Source: Planctomycetota bacterium (GTDB lineage Bacteria > Planctomycetota > Phycisphaerae > WQYP01). Taken from it: a DNA stretch of 59,190 nucleotides. The stretch is taken from the NCBI GenBank assembly GCA_021827645.1, contig JAKAVA010000111.1, positions 1-59,190 of the forward strand, given 5' to 3'. The notes below the pieces were generated by a model, which searched no databases, was not told the DNA's origin, and worked only from the letters and a program-made list of their open reading frames with translations. Position 1 is the stretch's first letter. Every line of letters begins with the position of its first letter. Of this stretch, positions 27,304 through 36,766 are shown piece by piece. The position numbers and the translations under genes are program-made.

Positions 27304-28485
27304 ATGATCATTTCAGTTCCGAAGGAAACTTTTCCCGGCGAGCGGCGCGTTGCCCTGACTCCCTCGCGCCTTGCCGCCCTGACCAAAGCAGGTTTGAGTG
27401 TTCAAATAGAATCCGGTGCGGGAGAGGCGGCGGGCTTTCCCGATGATGCGTACCGATCGCGAAATGCGACGATTGTCGCAGACCGCGGTTCTCTGCTCGC
27501 AGGCGGAGATGTAATTCTGCAGGTGCGAACGCCGGGGGCCAATCCGCACCGCGGCCCGACAGATATCGCGCACTACAAGGCCGGTGCATTGGTGATTGGT
27601 TTTGCCGAGCCGCTGACCCAGCCGGCCATTACGCAAGCCATGGCGCAGCGGGGAGTGACACTGCTGGCGGTGGAATTAATACCGCGGATCAGTCGGGCGC
27701 AGAGCATGGATGCCCTTTCATCCATGGCCAGCATCGCGGGCTACAAGTCGGTGCTGCTGGCCGCTAATGAGCTTGCACGCCTTTTCCCCATGATGATGAC
27801 GGCGGCGGGCACCATCACCCCGGCCAAAGTGCTGGTGATCGGGGCGGGTGTGGCGGGGCTGCAGGCGATTGCGACGGCCCGGCGCCTGGGGGCGGTGGTG
27901 AGCGCCTACGACGTGCGCCCGGCAGTCAAGGAACAGATATTAAGTCTGGGCGCCAAATTCATTGAACTGCCGCTGGAAACAGGTGATGCCCAGACCGCCG
28001 GCGGCTACGCCAAAGAGCAATCCGCCGAACAGCAGCGCCGCCAGCGCGAACTGATGGCCGGGGCCGTGCGCGAGGCGGATGTGGTGATCTCGACGGCGGC
28101 CGTGCCGGGAAAAAAAGCGCCCGTACTCATCACGGCCGACATGGTGCGTGGGATGCGGCCGGGATCGGTGATCATTGACCTCGCAGCGGCCACGGGGGGG
28201 AACTGCGAGCTGACGCGTGCGGATGAGCGGGTGGAAACGGATGGCGTGTGCATATTGGGGCCGACCAATCTCCCCTCGACGCTGGCGTTTCACGCCAGTG
28301 AGCTTTATTCCAACAATCTATGCCAATTACTGCTCCATCTGGTGAAAGATGGAAAGCTGGTGTTTGATCAGAATGATCCGATCAGCCGGGATTCCATGGT
28401 GACCCGCGACGGGCAGGTGGTCAATGCGACAGTCAGCGGTAGCTGGGGCGCCGCAATAAAACCGGAAGTAAAGGAGCCGACCTGA
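27304..28485 (+). CDS. pntAA: NAD(P) transhydrogenase subunit alpha, part 1
   Basis: A 393-residue soluble NAD(H)-binding domain I of proton-translocating transhydrogenase. Visible are the N-terminal SVPKETFPGERRVALTPSRL, the Rossmann loop VIGAGVAGLQAIATARRLGA near residue 180, YDVRPAVKEQ, and ADMVRGMRPGSVIIDLAAAT later. It transfers hydride between NADH and NADP+ together with the two following subunits. The stop overlaps the next start by one base (TGATG). A three-subunit split, as in Rhodospirillum, is used rather than the two-subunit enteric form. Confidence 0.95.
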   Translation: MIISVPKETFPGERRVALTPSRLAALTKAGLSVQIESGAGEAAGFPDDAYRSRNATIVADRGSLLAGGDVILQVRTPGANPHRGPTDIAHYKAGALVIGFAEPLTQPAITQAMAQRGVTLLAVELIPRISRAQSMDALSSMASIAGYKSVLLAANELARLFPMMMTAAGTITPAKVLVIGAGVAGLQAIATARRLGAVVSAYDVRPAVKEQILSLGAKFIELPLETGDAQTAGGYAKEQSAEQQRRQRELMAGAVREADVVISTAAVPGKKAPVLITADMVRGMRPGSVIIDLAAATGGNCELTRADERVETDGVCILGPTNLPSTLAFHASELYSNNLCQLLLHLVKDGKLVFDQNDPISRDSMVTRDGQVVNATVSGSWGAAIKPEVKEPT

Positions 28486-28778
28486 TGGGTGAAAGTCTGA
28501 CTTCCAATGTATTTGTATTTCTTCTGGCGGCCTTCTTGGGCTATGAGGTGGTGCGGCGGGTATCGCCCCAGCTCCACACGCCACTGATGGCATTGACCAA
28601 CGCGATATCCGCCATTTCGGTGGTGGGGGCGTTGACACTGGCGGGGGCGGGCGAAGGCCACCTGCTGTTGATAACGCTGGGGGCGATTGCAACCGCCTGT
28701 GCCATGATCAACGTGGTTGGCGGGTTCATGATTACCGACCGCATGCTCAAGATGTTCAAGAAGCGCAGGGATAAATAA
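28485..28778 (+). CDS. pntAB: NAD(P) transhydrogenase subunit alpha, part 2
   Basis: A 97-residue membrane protein with three helices (FVFLLAAFLGYEVVRRV, ISAISVVGALTLAG, LLITLGAIATACAMINVVGG) and the conserved TPLMALTNAISAISVVGAL block. It forms part of the proton channel domain. It shares one base with each neighbouring gene. Confidence 0.95.
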   Translation: MGESLTSNVFVFLLAAFLGYEVVRRVSPQLHTPLMALTNAISAISVVGALTLAGAGEGHLLLITLGAIATACAMINVVGGFMITDRMLKMFKKRRDK

Positions 28779-30211
28779 TGCATACGGGAACTTCAACCCT
28801 GGCGGCCAAAGTCGCCTATTACCCGCATACCGCATCGCTCCCGTGGTATGTGACGGTTATTTATCTTGCGGCGGCGGGATCGTTTGTCCTATCGCTGAAG
28901 TGGCTCAGCTCGCACAAAACCGCCCGGCTTGGTGTCAAAGCGGGCGAAGTCGGGATGGCCGCGGCCATTATCGCCACACTGTTTCTGCCGGAGATACGCC
29001 AGTACAACTGGATTTTCACGGCGGGTATTGCCGGTGCGGCGATCGGGGCGCTGCTGGCGATTTTTACACCGATGACGGCCGTGCCACAGCAGACGGCGCT
29101 TTCTCACGCCTTCGGGGCTCTGGCAGCGGCGCTGGTGGGGACGGCGGAATTCTATGCCCATCAGTCGCACCTGACGCATTTTCACGCGGCGGTGATCTGC
29201 GTGGAATGTCTGCTGGGATATCTCACCTTCACGGGCAGTCTCATCGCCGCCGGCAAACTACAGGAGGTGCTGCCGACGCGGCCCCTGGTGTTCAAATTTC
29301 AGAACCCGCTGAATTTTATTATCTTTGCCGCCGCCGTGGCGTGTGCGGTGTGGCTGGCGATTGATCCGGGTTCGGGAATCATCTATCCGGTCTTCATCGG
29401 GCTGGCTCTGCTCTTCGGGGTGATGCTGATTATTCCGATCGGGGGCGGCGATATGCCCACGGTGATCGCACTGCTCAACAGCTATGCCGGGCTTTCCGCG
29501 GCCGCGATGGGATTTGTGGTGAACAATAAATTGCTCATCATCGGCGGGGCGCTGGAGGGATCGTCGGGCTTTATTCTCTCCATGATCATGTGCAAGGCGA
29601 TGAACCGGTCATTCGTGAATGTTCTCTTCGGCCAGGCGCAGGCGGAAAAGGCGGTCGCGACCGACGATGTGTATGCCGGGCGGATTAAAAAGACAACGGC
29701 CGAAGAAGTTGCCGAGCTCTTGACCAGTGCACGTCGTGTGGTGATCGTGCCGGGCTACGGGTTGGCGGTGGCGCAGGCCCAGCATGTGACGGCGGAATTG
29801 TTCAAGGTGCTTGAGGCCCGGGGTGTGGATGTGCAGTTTGCCATTCATCCCGTTGCCGGGCGCATGCCGGGCCATATGAATGTGCTGCTGGCGGAAGCGG
29901 ATATTCCGTACGATCATCTGCATGAAATGGAAGAGATCAACGGGCAGTTCGGGGAGGTGGATGTGGTGCTGGTGAACGGCGCCAACGACGTGGTGAATCC
30001 TGATGCGCGGGAAAACCCGAACAGTCCGATTGCGGGCATGCCGATTTTGAATGTGGACAAGGCCCGGACGGTGGTGGTGATCAAGCGTTCGCTGAGCCCG
30101 GGTTTTGCGGGTATCCCCAATCCGCTCTTTGCACGTGATAACTGCCTGATGCTCTTTGCCGACGGAAAAGCGGCCACAACGGAAATTATTCAGCAGGTCA
30201 AGGCGCTTTAA
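28778..30211 (+). CDS. pntB: NAD(P) transhydrogenase subunit beta
   Basis: A 477-residue subunit. The first 280 residues are membrane helices, including PIGGGDMPTVIALLNSYAGL. The C-terminal NADP(H)-binding domain III has VIVPGYGLAVAQAQH, FAIHPVAGRMPGHMNVLLAE, DVVLVNGANDVVNPDAREN and VIKRSLSPGFAGIPNPLF, all family signatures. Starts on TAATG overlapping pntAB. Full length. The complex couples NADPH formation to the proton gradient. Confidence 0.96.
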   Translation: MHTGTSTLAAKVAYYPHTASLPWYVTVIYLAAAGSFVLSLKWLSSHKTARLGVKAGEVGMAAAIIATLFLPEIRQYNWIFTAGIAGAAIGALLAIFTPMTAVPQQTALSHAFGALAAALVGTAEFYAHQSHLTHFHAAVICVECLLGYLTFTGSLIAAGKLQEVLPTRPLVFKFQNPLNFIIFAAAVACAVWLAIDPGSGIIYPVFIGLALLFGVMLIIPIGGGDMPTVIALLNSYAGLSAAAMGFVVNNKLLIIGGALEGSSGFILSMIMCKAMNRSFVNVLFGQAQAEKAVATDDVYAGRIKKTTAEEVAELLTSARRVVIVPGYGLAVAQAQHVTAELFKVLEARGVDVQFAIHPVAGRMPGHMNVLLAEADIPYDHLHEMEEINGQFGEVDVVLVNGANDVVNPDARENPNSPIAGMPILNVDKARTVVVIKRSLSPGFAGIPNPLFARDNCLMLFADGKAATTEIIQQVKAL

Positions 30212-30221
30212 TCGCCCGGGT

Positions 30222-31544
30222 TCAATGCGGTTTGGAACTGAGAATCACGCTCAGCTCGATAATGATGATGATGACGGCGAACACCAACGCCCCGAGCAGG
30301 CCGAGCACCAGCGGGTCGGAGAGACGCTGCTGCAGCGATTTGGAACCCAGATCGATGGTTTTGTCCTCTTCAAAACCGACCATGTTGGCACCATTTTCCT
30401 GCGTCAGGGTTACCGCCTCATCTTCCATTTTGGCCAGTGAGGTCAGATCGTACGATTTTCTTGCCAGCAGCGGAGGTTCGCCACGGGCAACGGCTTCCAG
30501 ATCGGCGAGCATATCGCTGGTGCTGCTGTAACGCTTTCGCGGCTCCTTGGCCATCGCCACTTCGATAATTTCCGATATACCGGCGGAGAGGGTGGTGACG
30601 ATATGATCGGGCGGCACCAGATCATCCTTGAGGTGCTTATGCATGACGGCTGCGGGTGACGGGGCTTCAAATGGGACGCGGCCGGTCACCATGTGGTAAA
30701 GGGTTGCACCGAGGGAATAAATGTCGGAGCGAAAATCAATATTCACCTCACCGCGAATCTGTTCCGGAGAGATGTAATAGGGAGTCCCATATGCTTTCCC
30801 CGCCTCGGCCAAGGCCACCTCTTTGTCGCCTGCTTCCCGCGCCAGACCCATGTCGGCCAGTTTGGCGGTCCCATCCGGAGTGATCATGATATTTTTAGGT
30901 TTTACATCCCGGTGAATCAACCCCTGTGCATGGGCATGAACCAGCGCCCGACACACTTGAATGATGATTTTAAGAGCTTCCTTCTCGGGATACGGCTTGC
31001 CGCTGTCCACGAGATGGTCATAGACCGTCTTACCCTCCACATACTCCATCACAAAATAGTGATAACCGCCCGCCTCCGCCACATCATAGGCGGCGACGAT
31101 ATTGGCGTGGTTCAATTTGGCGGCGGCCTTACCCTCTTTATAGAACCGATCAACAAATTCCTGATTTTCACTCATCCGCTTCGGCAACACTTTGATGGCA
31201 ACCATGCGGTCTAGCGATAACTGCCGAGCTTTGTAGACCGTGGCCATCGCTCCCGAGCCGAGTTTGGAGACAATTTGATATCCGGGTATCTGCTGGAATG
31301 TCTTCTGCTCTTCAATCGCTTTAAGGATTCGGCTCAATTGCGTCTGAGTGACATAGCCGTTGGCAACCAAGATATCGGCGAGAGATCGGTGATTATTTTC
31401 ACTTTCGAATTCGGCTTTAAGAGCCAGACAATCGCTGAGTTCGTCGGAGGTGCAAAGCTTTTGATCCACCGCCAGCCTGCCAAGCAACGTATCGCTGCGC
31501 GACGAAGACGACGGCGAAACGGATGCGGAGGGATCAGTTGACAT
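30222..31544 (-). CDS. Membrane-anchored Ser/Thr protein kinase with N-terminal helical module
   Basis: A 440-residue kinase. Residues 20-80 form a helical module (LLGRLAVDQKLCTSDELSDC, then ADILVANGYVTQTQLSRIL) similar in pattern to the N-terminal repeats of GspE/PilB ATPases. The kinase domain covers about residues 95-350: the glycine loop LGSGAMATVYKA, VAIKVLPKRM with the catalytic Lys, HRDVKPKNIMI, LADMGLAREAG (DMG in place of DFG), and SPEQIRGEVNIDFRSDIYSL. A C-terminal helix (LGLLGALVFAVIIIIIELSV) ends six residues from the stop, so it is tail-anchored with the kinase in the cytoplasm. Targets are unknown. It converges on pntB. Confidence 0.88.
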   Translation of the reverse strand: MSTDPSASVSPSSSSRSDTLLGRLAVDQKLCTSDELSDCLALKAEFESENNHRSLADILVANGYVTQTQLSRILKAIEEQKTFQQIPGYQIVSKLGSGAMATVYKARQLSLDRMVAIKVLPKRMSENQEFVDRFYKEGKAAAKLNHANIVAAYDVAEAGGYHYFVMEYVEGKTVYDHLVDSGKPYPEKEALKIIIQVCRALVHAHAQGLIHRDVKPKNIMITPDGTAKLADMGLAREAGDKEVALAEAGKAYGTPYYISPEQIRGEVNIDFRSDIYSLGATLYHMVTGRVPFEAPSPAAVMHKHLKDDLVPPDHIVTTLSAGISEIIEVAMAKEPRKRYSSTSDMLADLEAVARGEPPLLARKSYDLTSLAKMEDEAVTLTQENGANMVGFEEDKTIDLGSKSLQQRLSDPLVLGLLGALVFAVIIIIIELSVILSSKPH

Positions 31545-32005
31545 TTACAGCTTTCCCAAATAACGCATGAGATCAACCAAGTCCGTATACATCGGCACCC
31601 GACGTCGCGTCGAGCACCTGTCAAGCTCTCCCGTACCGCACCGATTTGCATGTGCGGTCGCTACCGATAACTTGCGCTCGGCCGACACTAGTTTTACGGG
31701 GACTGCCGACCAGTTGCAAGCCGACCGACGCCGAATAACCATTCGTCGCACCAGTCCCACAGCATTATCGGCAAATCCCATCATCGGGCTGAAGCGGGGC
31801 AATCTTACCGGTCGAAATCAGGCAGATCCACGGATACCGACCGCCTGCCACGCCGATGGATGCTCACATCGGCGACGGCCACAAAGCGGCCAGCATGAAT
31901 ATTTCGTGTTTATAAAAACGGCTCATGAGCGCCGTTGAGACTCATGAGCCGTTGTCAAATGTTTTGGAACGTTCCGACAGCATGGATGTCGGATGTCGAC
32001 ACGAC
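31545..32005. other. Intergenic region upstream of the kinase
   Basis: About 460 bases. It contains the terminator of the upstream PEP-CTERM gene (listed separately) and presumably the kinase promoter. Nothing else was recognised. Confidence 0.45.
31912..31953 (-). terminator. Rho-independent terminator of the first PEP-CTERM gene
   Basis: A perfect 13-bp stem (aacggctcatgag at 31917-31929 with ctcatgagccgtt at 31941-31953) has an 11-base loop. On the minus strand it is followed by a T run. It lies just past the stop at 32006. Confidence 0.9.
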
Positions 32006-32788
32006 TTAATGCATGCGCCGCCGACGTGCCGCCAAAGCCAGACCGCCGCCTGCCAGTGCAAATAGTGACAGCGAGGCCGGTTCAGGTGTAACCGTCGATG
32101 TCGAGGGTTGAATGAGCTGAAAATCCCCAATCGTTTGGGTGACGGCCGTGGAGCCCGTAATCCCCTCAAAGCCAAAATCGGACGAATTTCCCAATATCGA
32201 GCCCAGATTTACCGGATGTGTGGCGGGGTCGTTGAGGGCGATGGTTTGTTCCCCATTCCCGCTGCTCACAATCGACAGATCGAGTGCGCCGGTGGATGCA
32301 TCATAAAGCAAGCCAACCTTGATCAGTGTCCCCGCGTAGAGGAATTTGGATGTGATGGTATAAGAGTTAGTTCCTGCGGTAATGGAATAACCGGACGAAC
32401 TGCCCGAGGAACCGGATCCGACTGACCCTGATCCGCCGACGGAAGGATCTAGGGTGAACACGTATTGTGAACCGGTGGCATTTTGCAGGAAGAATTTGGT
32501 AAGGGTGCCGTTGGGCGCGTAGGAGGTTGTCGTCGCGCCGGCAAAATTATAACTGTAATCAAACGACAGTGAGAAGGATTCGCCGGGGTTGAGTTGGTCG
32601 TTGGAAGTAAAGACGTTGTCCTGCGAGGCGCCGTTGGAGATATTAAACCCGCTGAGCAACTGCCCGTAGGTTGTACCGGGCGCTGACGGCGTAGTGAAAC
32701 CGCCCATATCCGCGGGGACAGCAAATGCTGCGCCAGTCGAGATCGCCAGTGCCGCCGTGCACACGATGGAGAGATGAGATAGTCGCAT
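32006..32788 (-). CDS. PEP-CTERM sorted extracellular protein
   Basis: A 260-residue protein with an N-terminal signal peptide (ending TGAAFA), a Ser/Thr/Gly-rich beta-type body, and a C-terminal sorting signal: TPEPASLSLFALAGGGLALA then RRRR. PEP-CTERM tails are processed by exosortases, and the proteins are usually glycosylated and released to the exterior or matrix. A Gly/Ser repeat (GSGSVGSGSSGSSSG) lies near residue 125. GGGAG precedes the ATG. No exosortase gene is in the window. Confidence 0.9.
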   Translation of the reverse strand: MRLSHLSIVCTAALAISTGAAFAVPADMGGFTTPSAPGTTYGQLLSGFNISNGASQDNVFTSNDQLNPGESFSLSFDYSYNFAGATTTSYAPNGTLTKFFLQNATGSQYVFTLDPSVGGSGSVGSGSSGSSSGYSITAGTNSYTITSKFLYAGTLIKVGLLYDASTGALDLSIVSSGNGEQTIALNDPATHPVNLGSILGNSSDFGFEGITGSTAVTQTIGDFQLIQPSTSTVTPEPASLSLFALAGGGLALAARRRRMH

Positions 32789-32987
32789 GGTTGAAACTCC
32801 CTAAACAAAGAATAAGCGGCGGACAAAAAACGCCTTTTATCCGCTCAAAATGAGTTTTCCTAGCCATTGCTCTCATCTTCTTTTCTGTTTTCGGTTCCTC
32901 CTCAAAAAACGACTTACTCTGTTACTCTCCAATAACCCGTTGGTTTCGCTCTTCAGGCGTTCTGATTCCTGCCGCGACAGTTTTCGT

Positions 32988-33668
32988 TTACCGGCCCACC
33001 GCCCGACCATGCCGCCTTCCCTTAAGCAGCAACCCCAATGCACCAATCCCGAAAAGTGCCAGAGCCGCAGGCTCAGGTGTCGGAGCGGTGGGAATGGTCG
33101 TCGTGATTTTTGCCGTGTGCACCGCCGGCTGATTGTATGAATATCCCTGTGTGGGCGTCAGCGAGCGGCCATATGCTCGGATGTTGTACGTTGGAGCCGG
33201 TGGATACGGGATGCCGGGCAATGGGGCCGGCAAAGAAGTGCCGATGCTGATCAGGCCTGCCAGGTATTGCTGATCTGAATCCACCTGCGTGAGTGCGCCA
33301 CCTTCAACCGGATCGGTGCTGGCTCGGCCGTTGCCCGCCTGGTTGAGCACATAAACCCATACTTTTTCATTCTTGATGTTGTATTGGGCGGGTGACGGTA
33401 CGCCGCCGGTTGCACTGGAAAACCCGGAATTTCCAAGATCCACAAATTTTGCGGAGTTGTCCAGGCTGCCGCCGAACTCCCAATAAGTTTGCGAATTTAT
33501 GCCTGCGTAGGCCATAGAGGACGGGCCGTCGGCGTCATAATTGACAACGGTCGTAGTGGCACCCGCATTAACCGCCAAGCCGAAACATCCCGCCAGGCAG
33601 GCGGCTACAGCCGTGATGATTATTTTTCGGTTACCACCCAATGCACACCTCTGCATTCCGTACTTCAT
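32988..33668 (-). CDS. Second PEP-CTERM sorted protein
   Basis: A 226-residue protein with a signal peptide (IIITAVAACLAGCFGLAVNA), a body rich in Gly, Ser and Tyr, and the tail TPEPAALALFGIGALGLLL followed by KGRRHGR. It starts at 33668, with GAGGAGA about seven bases upstream. Outside the tail it shows no obvious similarity to the neighbouring PEP-CTERM protein. It lies 199 bases upstream of that gene on the same strand. Confidence 0.88.
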   Translation of the reverse strand: MKYGMQRCALGGNRKIIITAVAACLAGCFGLAVNAGATTTVVNYDADGPSSMAYAGINSQTYWEFGGSLDNSAKFVDLGNSGFSSATGGVPSPAQYNIKNEKVWVYVLNQAGNGRASTDPVEGGALTQVDSDQQYLAGLISIGTSLPAPLPGIPYPPAPTYNIRAYGRSLTPTQGYSYNQPAVHTAKITTTIPTAPTPEPAALALFGIGALGLLLKGRRHGRAVGR

Positions 33669-34299
33669 CGACTCTCTCCTCGACAGATACAGGCCGCTTC
33701 ATCCAGCCGATAACAAAACCGGCACGATCCGAATGGCCAAACCTCAATTACTTGCTGTCTGCTTCCCTGGCTACCGCGGAGCGGGCCATAGCCCGATGCG
33801 ATCACCTTTACTTGGGAGGATGTGTTTTTTGGTGTCTAATCGCCGCAGCGATCTAAGCACCGCCTCCGAGGAAAAGATTAGCATATTCAGGGGGTCAAGT
33901 CAACAAAAATCTTATCAATCCCATAATGATCTCTTAATTTTCATGCCCGTTGGGTAAATTCGCAAATATAAAATACAAAGTTTTTTCCTCTGTCAGCCGA
34001 AATTGCAGTCGCTTGTCACAATCAAGCGAGATTGAATTCAGCCGGGGGTATCGCCAACGGGTGGCATTGCCCAAACGAGTAGGCGGTGCAGATCTTCAGG
34101 TTAAAGCAACTTCCGCTGCGTGTTGGAAGATTTTTAGGCCCAATGACTCCGAGCGCTTGACCATAGCGGCATGTCCGGCGATTATTGAGGCGGTCGGCGG
34201 GCCAGAGGTTAATCGGGTGTCGGCAGGTGTGTGCCTGCACAAGACGCAATTCGACCACGCCGCCAAGGGTTTCGGTTTTCGCATTGGAGGCACTTACCG
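33669..34299. other. Divergent intergenic region
   Basis: About 630 bases between the second PEP-CTERM gene and the coiled-coil gene. The stretch 33880-34000 is A+T-rich and could hold promoters. No RNA gene or credible small protein was seen. A reading frame over 33950-34309 lacks a good ribosome binding site and protein-like composition. Confidence 0.4.
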
Positions 34300-35709
34300 A
34301 TGGCGATGAGTAAACAAAATCGCAGCGCGCTCCCAATCGGCACAATATTTCTCGCATTCCTTTTTGTGATCGCAGCTGCTCTGGCAATCGTGTTCTATCT
34401 GCAGGTCGGCAAATTGCAAAAGGAGGCCTCGTCAGCGAAAAGCAAGTTGGCGCTCTACGTGTCTCCCATGTCCGAGCAAAACCCGAGCCTGAACCGGTTG
34501 ATTTCGGCGGCTTCGCCTGACCGTACCGTTGTGCAGCAACTTCTCAAGCAGATTTCAGAACTCAAGCAGACCATCTCCGGTACCAGCGCCCCGGTGGCCC
34601 AGATTGTGGGTGTGACGGGAACCGCCAATGCCGCCCTGACCGCCGCGGGCGTCCCGACCGGCACACCGCTGATTAAGGCGTTGAAAACCCTTGGGACGCA
34701 GTTGGCAGCCGCCAATAAAAGTGCCGATGAATACCACGCGCTTTATCGCAACTATCGGCGGCGGTTTCATTCCGTGGAGGCGTCCTTTAATGCCAATGTT
34801 GCCGCAATGAAGAGTAAGTTGACCCAGGCGGAGGCTCGCATTGCCGCGCTCACGACTCAGCGTAACAGTCTTGCATCGCAGGTGGCTACGCAGGCTTCGG
34901 GCTTTCAGTCGCAGATATCCGCCCAGCAGACCAAATATGTGTCGGATCTCCGCAACCAGGTGGTGCAGACTCAGCAGTATAAACAGGAACTTGCCCGGAA
35001 AGACATGACGATCACGCAGTTGCGGGCAACCATTGCCGGTTCGCGTCCGCCCAGCCAGGGTGCCGACGCCATCGAGGCGCAAGCCGCCGGTAAAGTATTA
35101 AAAGTTTCACCCAATGGTGATCTGGTCTACATCAATCTCGGCCGGGCCGATCATGTCAGTGTCGGTCTGAGCTTCGCCGTCTACAGTGCGGAAGAAGGCG
35201 TGTCCAGCGGTGAACATGCCGGAGGCAAAGGCTCCATCGTCATCACCAAGGTCGGAGAATATGCTTCTGTTGCCCGTATCACCCATGATGCCTTTAATCA
35301 GGCGATTTATCCCGGCGATCTCATTGCCAACCCGGTTTATTCACGGGACCTCCATCGGCATTACACGTTTGTGGTCTATGGTGATTTTGATGTCAACGGC
35401 AACGGGGTTCCCTCAGCCTCGGGTCGCCGGCAGATTGTCCGCATGATCGAGGCATGGGGCGGACGGGTGGTCAATCACCTCACCAGCCAGACAGATTTTG
35501 TTGTGCTCGGATCACCTCCGTCGACCACCGTTACGCCGGCGACGCCGTCCGCAGACAATTCGGCTATGGCAAAAATGCAGAGTGAATCGTTGGCCCGGTA
35601 TAACTCGCTCCAGACAAGAGCCCAATCGCTGTCGATCCCGGTGCTTGACGCCAATCGTTTCCTGGCAATGGTCGGTTATTACGTTCACCCCCTTGAACCG
35701 GGCGATTAA
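34300..35709 (+). CDS. Membrane-anchored coiled-coil protein of unknown function
   Basis: A 469-residue protein. One N-terminal membrane helix (IGTIFLAFLFVIAAALAIVF) is followed by a Gln/Ser/Ala-rich coiled coil at about residues 40-260 (VAAMKSKLTQAEARIAALTT-type heptads). A compact domain then begins near VLKVSPNGDLVYINLGRADH. The end includes RRQIVRMIEAWGGRVVNHLT and SQTDFVVLG, whose order recalls a BRCT fold, though this is only a resemblance. GGAGG lies nine bases before the ATG. It is followed by a strong terminator, so it appears to be its own unit. I cannot assign a function; envelope scaffolding is possible. Confidence 0.72.
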   Translation: MAMSKQNRSALPIGTIFLAFLFVIAAALAIVFYLQVGKLQKEASSAKSKLALYVSPMSEQNPSLNRLISAASPDRTVVQQLLKQISELKQTISGTSAPVAQIVGVTGTANAALTAAGVPTGTPLIKALKTLGTQLAAANKSADEYHALYRNYRRRFHSVEASFNANVAAMKSKLTQAEARIAALTTQRNSLASQVATQASGFQSQISAQQTKYVSDLRNQVVQTQQYKQELARKDMTITQLRATIAGSRPPSQGADAIEAQAAGKVLKVSPNGDLVYINLGRADHVSVGLSFAVYSAEEGVSSGEHAGGKGSIVITKVGEYASVARITHDAFNQAIYPGDLIANPVYSRDLHRHYTFVVYGDFDVNGNGVPSASGRRQIVRMIEAWGGRVVNHLTSQTDFVVLGSPPSTTVTPATPSADNSAMAKMQSESLARYNSLQTRAQSLSIPVLDANRFLAMVGYYVHPLEPGD

Positions 35710-35743
35710 TCGGACGTCACTGTGTGTCACTGTTGATCATTGG

Positions 35744-35779
35744 AAAGATCCGCTGTCCTGCAGCGGGTCTTTCTTTTTT
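35744..35779 (+). terminator. Rho-independent terminator
   Basis: The stem aaagatccgctg (35744-35755) pairs with cagcgggtcttt (35761-35772), with one G-U pair and a 5-base loop. It is followed by a C and six T. It ends the coiled-coil gene and sits 35 bases before trpA. Confidence 0.9.
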
Positions 35780-35813
35780 GTCCCCCGAAATATGAAGTGA
35801 GAAGTGTGTATAA

Positions 35814-36608
35814 ATGAATCTAATCGATGCCGCCTTTGCTCCCGGCCGCACCGTTCTGTGCCCATTTGTGACCGCCGGTTATCCGTCGCTGGACATGCTC
35901 GGTCCGACACTCCTGGCCATGCAGGCGGCGGGCGCCGGATGCATCGAACTGGGCATGCCGTTCTCCGACCCCATCGCCGACGGCCCGGTGATTCAGGAAA
36001 GTTATTATCGGGCGCTTTCAGCCGGGGCAACGGTCTCCGGCATCCTCCGTGCGGTTGGCGGCGCACGCCGGGCGGGACTTACCGTCCCGCTGATGGCGAT
36101 GACGAGTTTCAGTATTATTTTCAAGATCGGCACGCGCGAGCTGGCCGAGGCGTGCCGCGATGCAGGATTCAACGGGATGGTACTGCCCGATCTGCCGCTG
36201 GAGGAGGCCCCGGCGGTGGTTGAGGAGCTTACGCGTGCGGAGCTCAGAGCCTCTCTGCTGGTAGCGCCCACCACCCCTTCGACCCGGCGGGATGAAATCG
36301 TGCGCTGGTGCAACGGATTTGTGTACTATCTTTCGGTCAGCGGAATCACGGGTGAGCGTGCAGCACTGCCAACAGGTTTGGAAGAGAAAATCGCCGACAT
36401 CAAAAAGGTAACCCCCCGGCCGATCTGCGTAGGTTTTGGGATTTCTTCACCGGCGCACGTGCGGGCGCTGGTCGGCAAGGCCGACGGCGTCATTGTCGGC
36501 AGTGCTCTGGTTCGGCGGATGACGGCGGCGGTTCAGGCCGGGACGGACCCGGCGGAGGCCGCAGGGCGGTTTGTGGCGGAATTGGCCGTCGGCCTGACGT
36601 CGGCGTAA
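35814..36608 (+). CDS. trpA: Tryptophan synthase alpha subunit
   Basis: A 264-residue TIM-barrel enzyme that cleaves indole-3-glycerol phosphate to indole. Visible are FVTAGYPSLDMLGPTLLAM, CIELGMPFSDPIADGPVIQE with the catalytic Glu and Asp, MVLPDLPLEEAPAVVEEL, and CVGFGISSPAHVRALVGKAD near the C-terminus. Full length. It lies between a terminator and an ECF sigma gene with no trpB or other trp gene in the window, so the pathway genes are dispersed. The start ATG is preceded by GAAGTG, a weak site. Confidence 0.95.
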   Translation: MNLIDAAFAPGRTVLCPFVTAGYPSLDMLGPTLLAMQAAGAGCIELGMPFSDPIADGPVIQESYYRALSAGATVSGILRAVGGARRAGLTVPLMAMTSFSIIFKIGTRELAEACRDAGFNGMVLPDLPLEEAPAVVEELTRAELRASLLVAPTTPSTRRDEIVRWCNGFVYYLSVSGITGERAALPTGLEEKIADIKKVTPRPICVGFGISSPAHVRALVGKADGVIVGSALVRRMTAAVQAGTDPAEAAGRFVAELAVGLTSA

Positions 36609-36702
36609 AAGGCCTCTTTGGCGTATTGCGGCGGTATACGGGGATTTCGCTGGCCGCTGGGAGGCGAAGCTTCGATGTTTCCGATATCCGTTGCCCAATT
36701 GC

Positions 36703-36708
36703 TATAAT
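36703..36708 (+). promoter_or_regulatory. Candidate -10 element for the ECF sigma operon
   Basis: A perfect TATAAT, 59 bases before the ATG of the sigma gene. The -35 region is not clear (TTTCCG at a 19-base spacing is weak). It would place the transcript start downstream of the earlier in-frame ATG at 36626. Confidence 0.4.
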
Positions 36709-36766
36709 CGGGGCCGATCATGTGAAAGGCTCGATTGCTAACCGTTGGGCCGGTAGGAGTGTCAAT

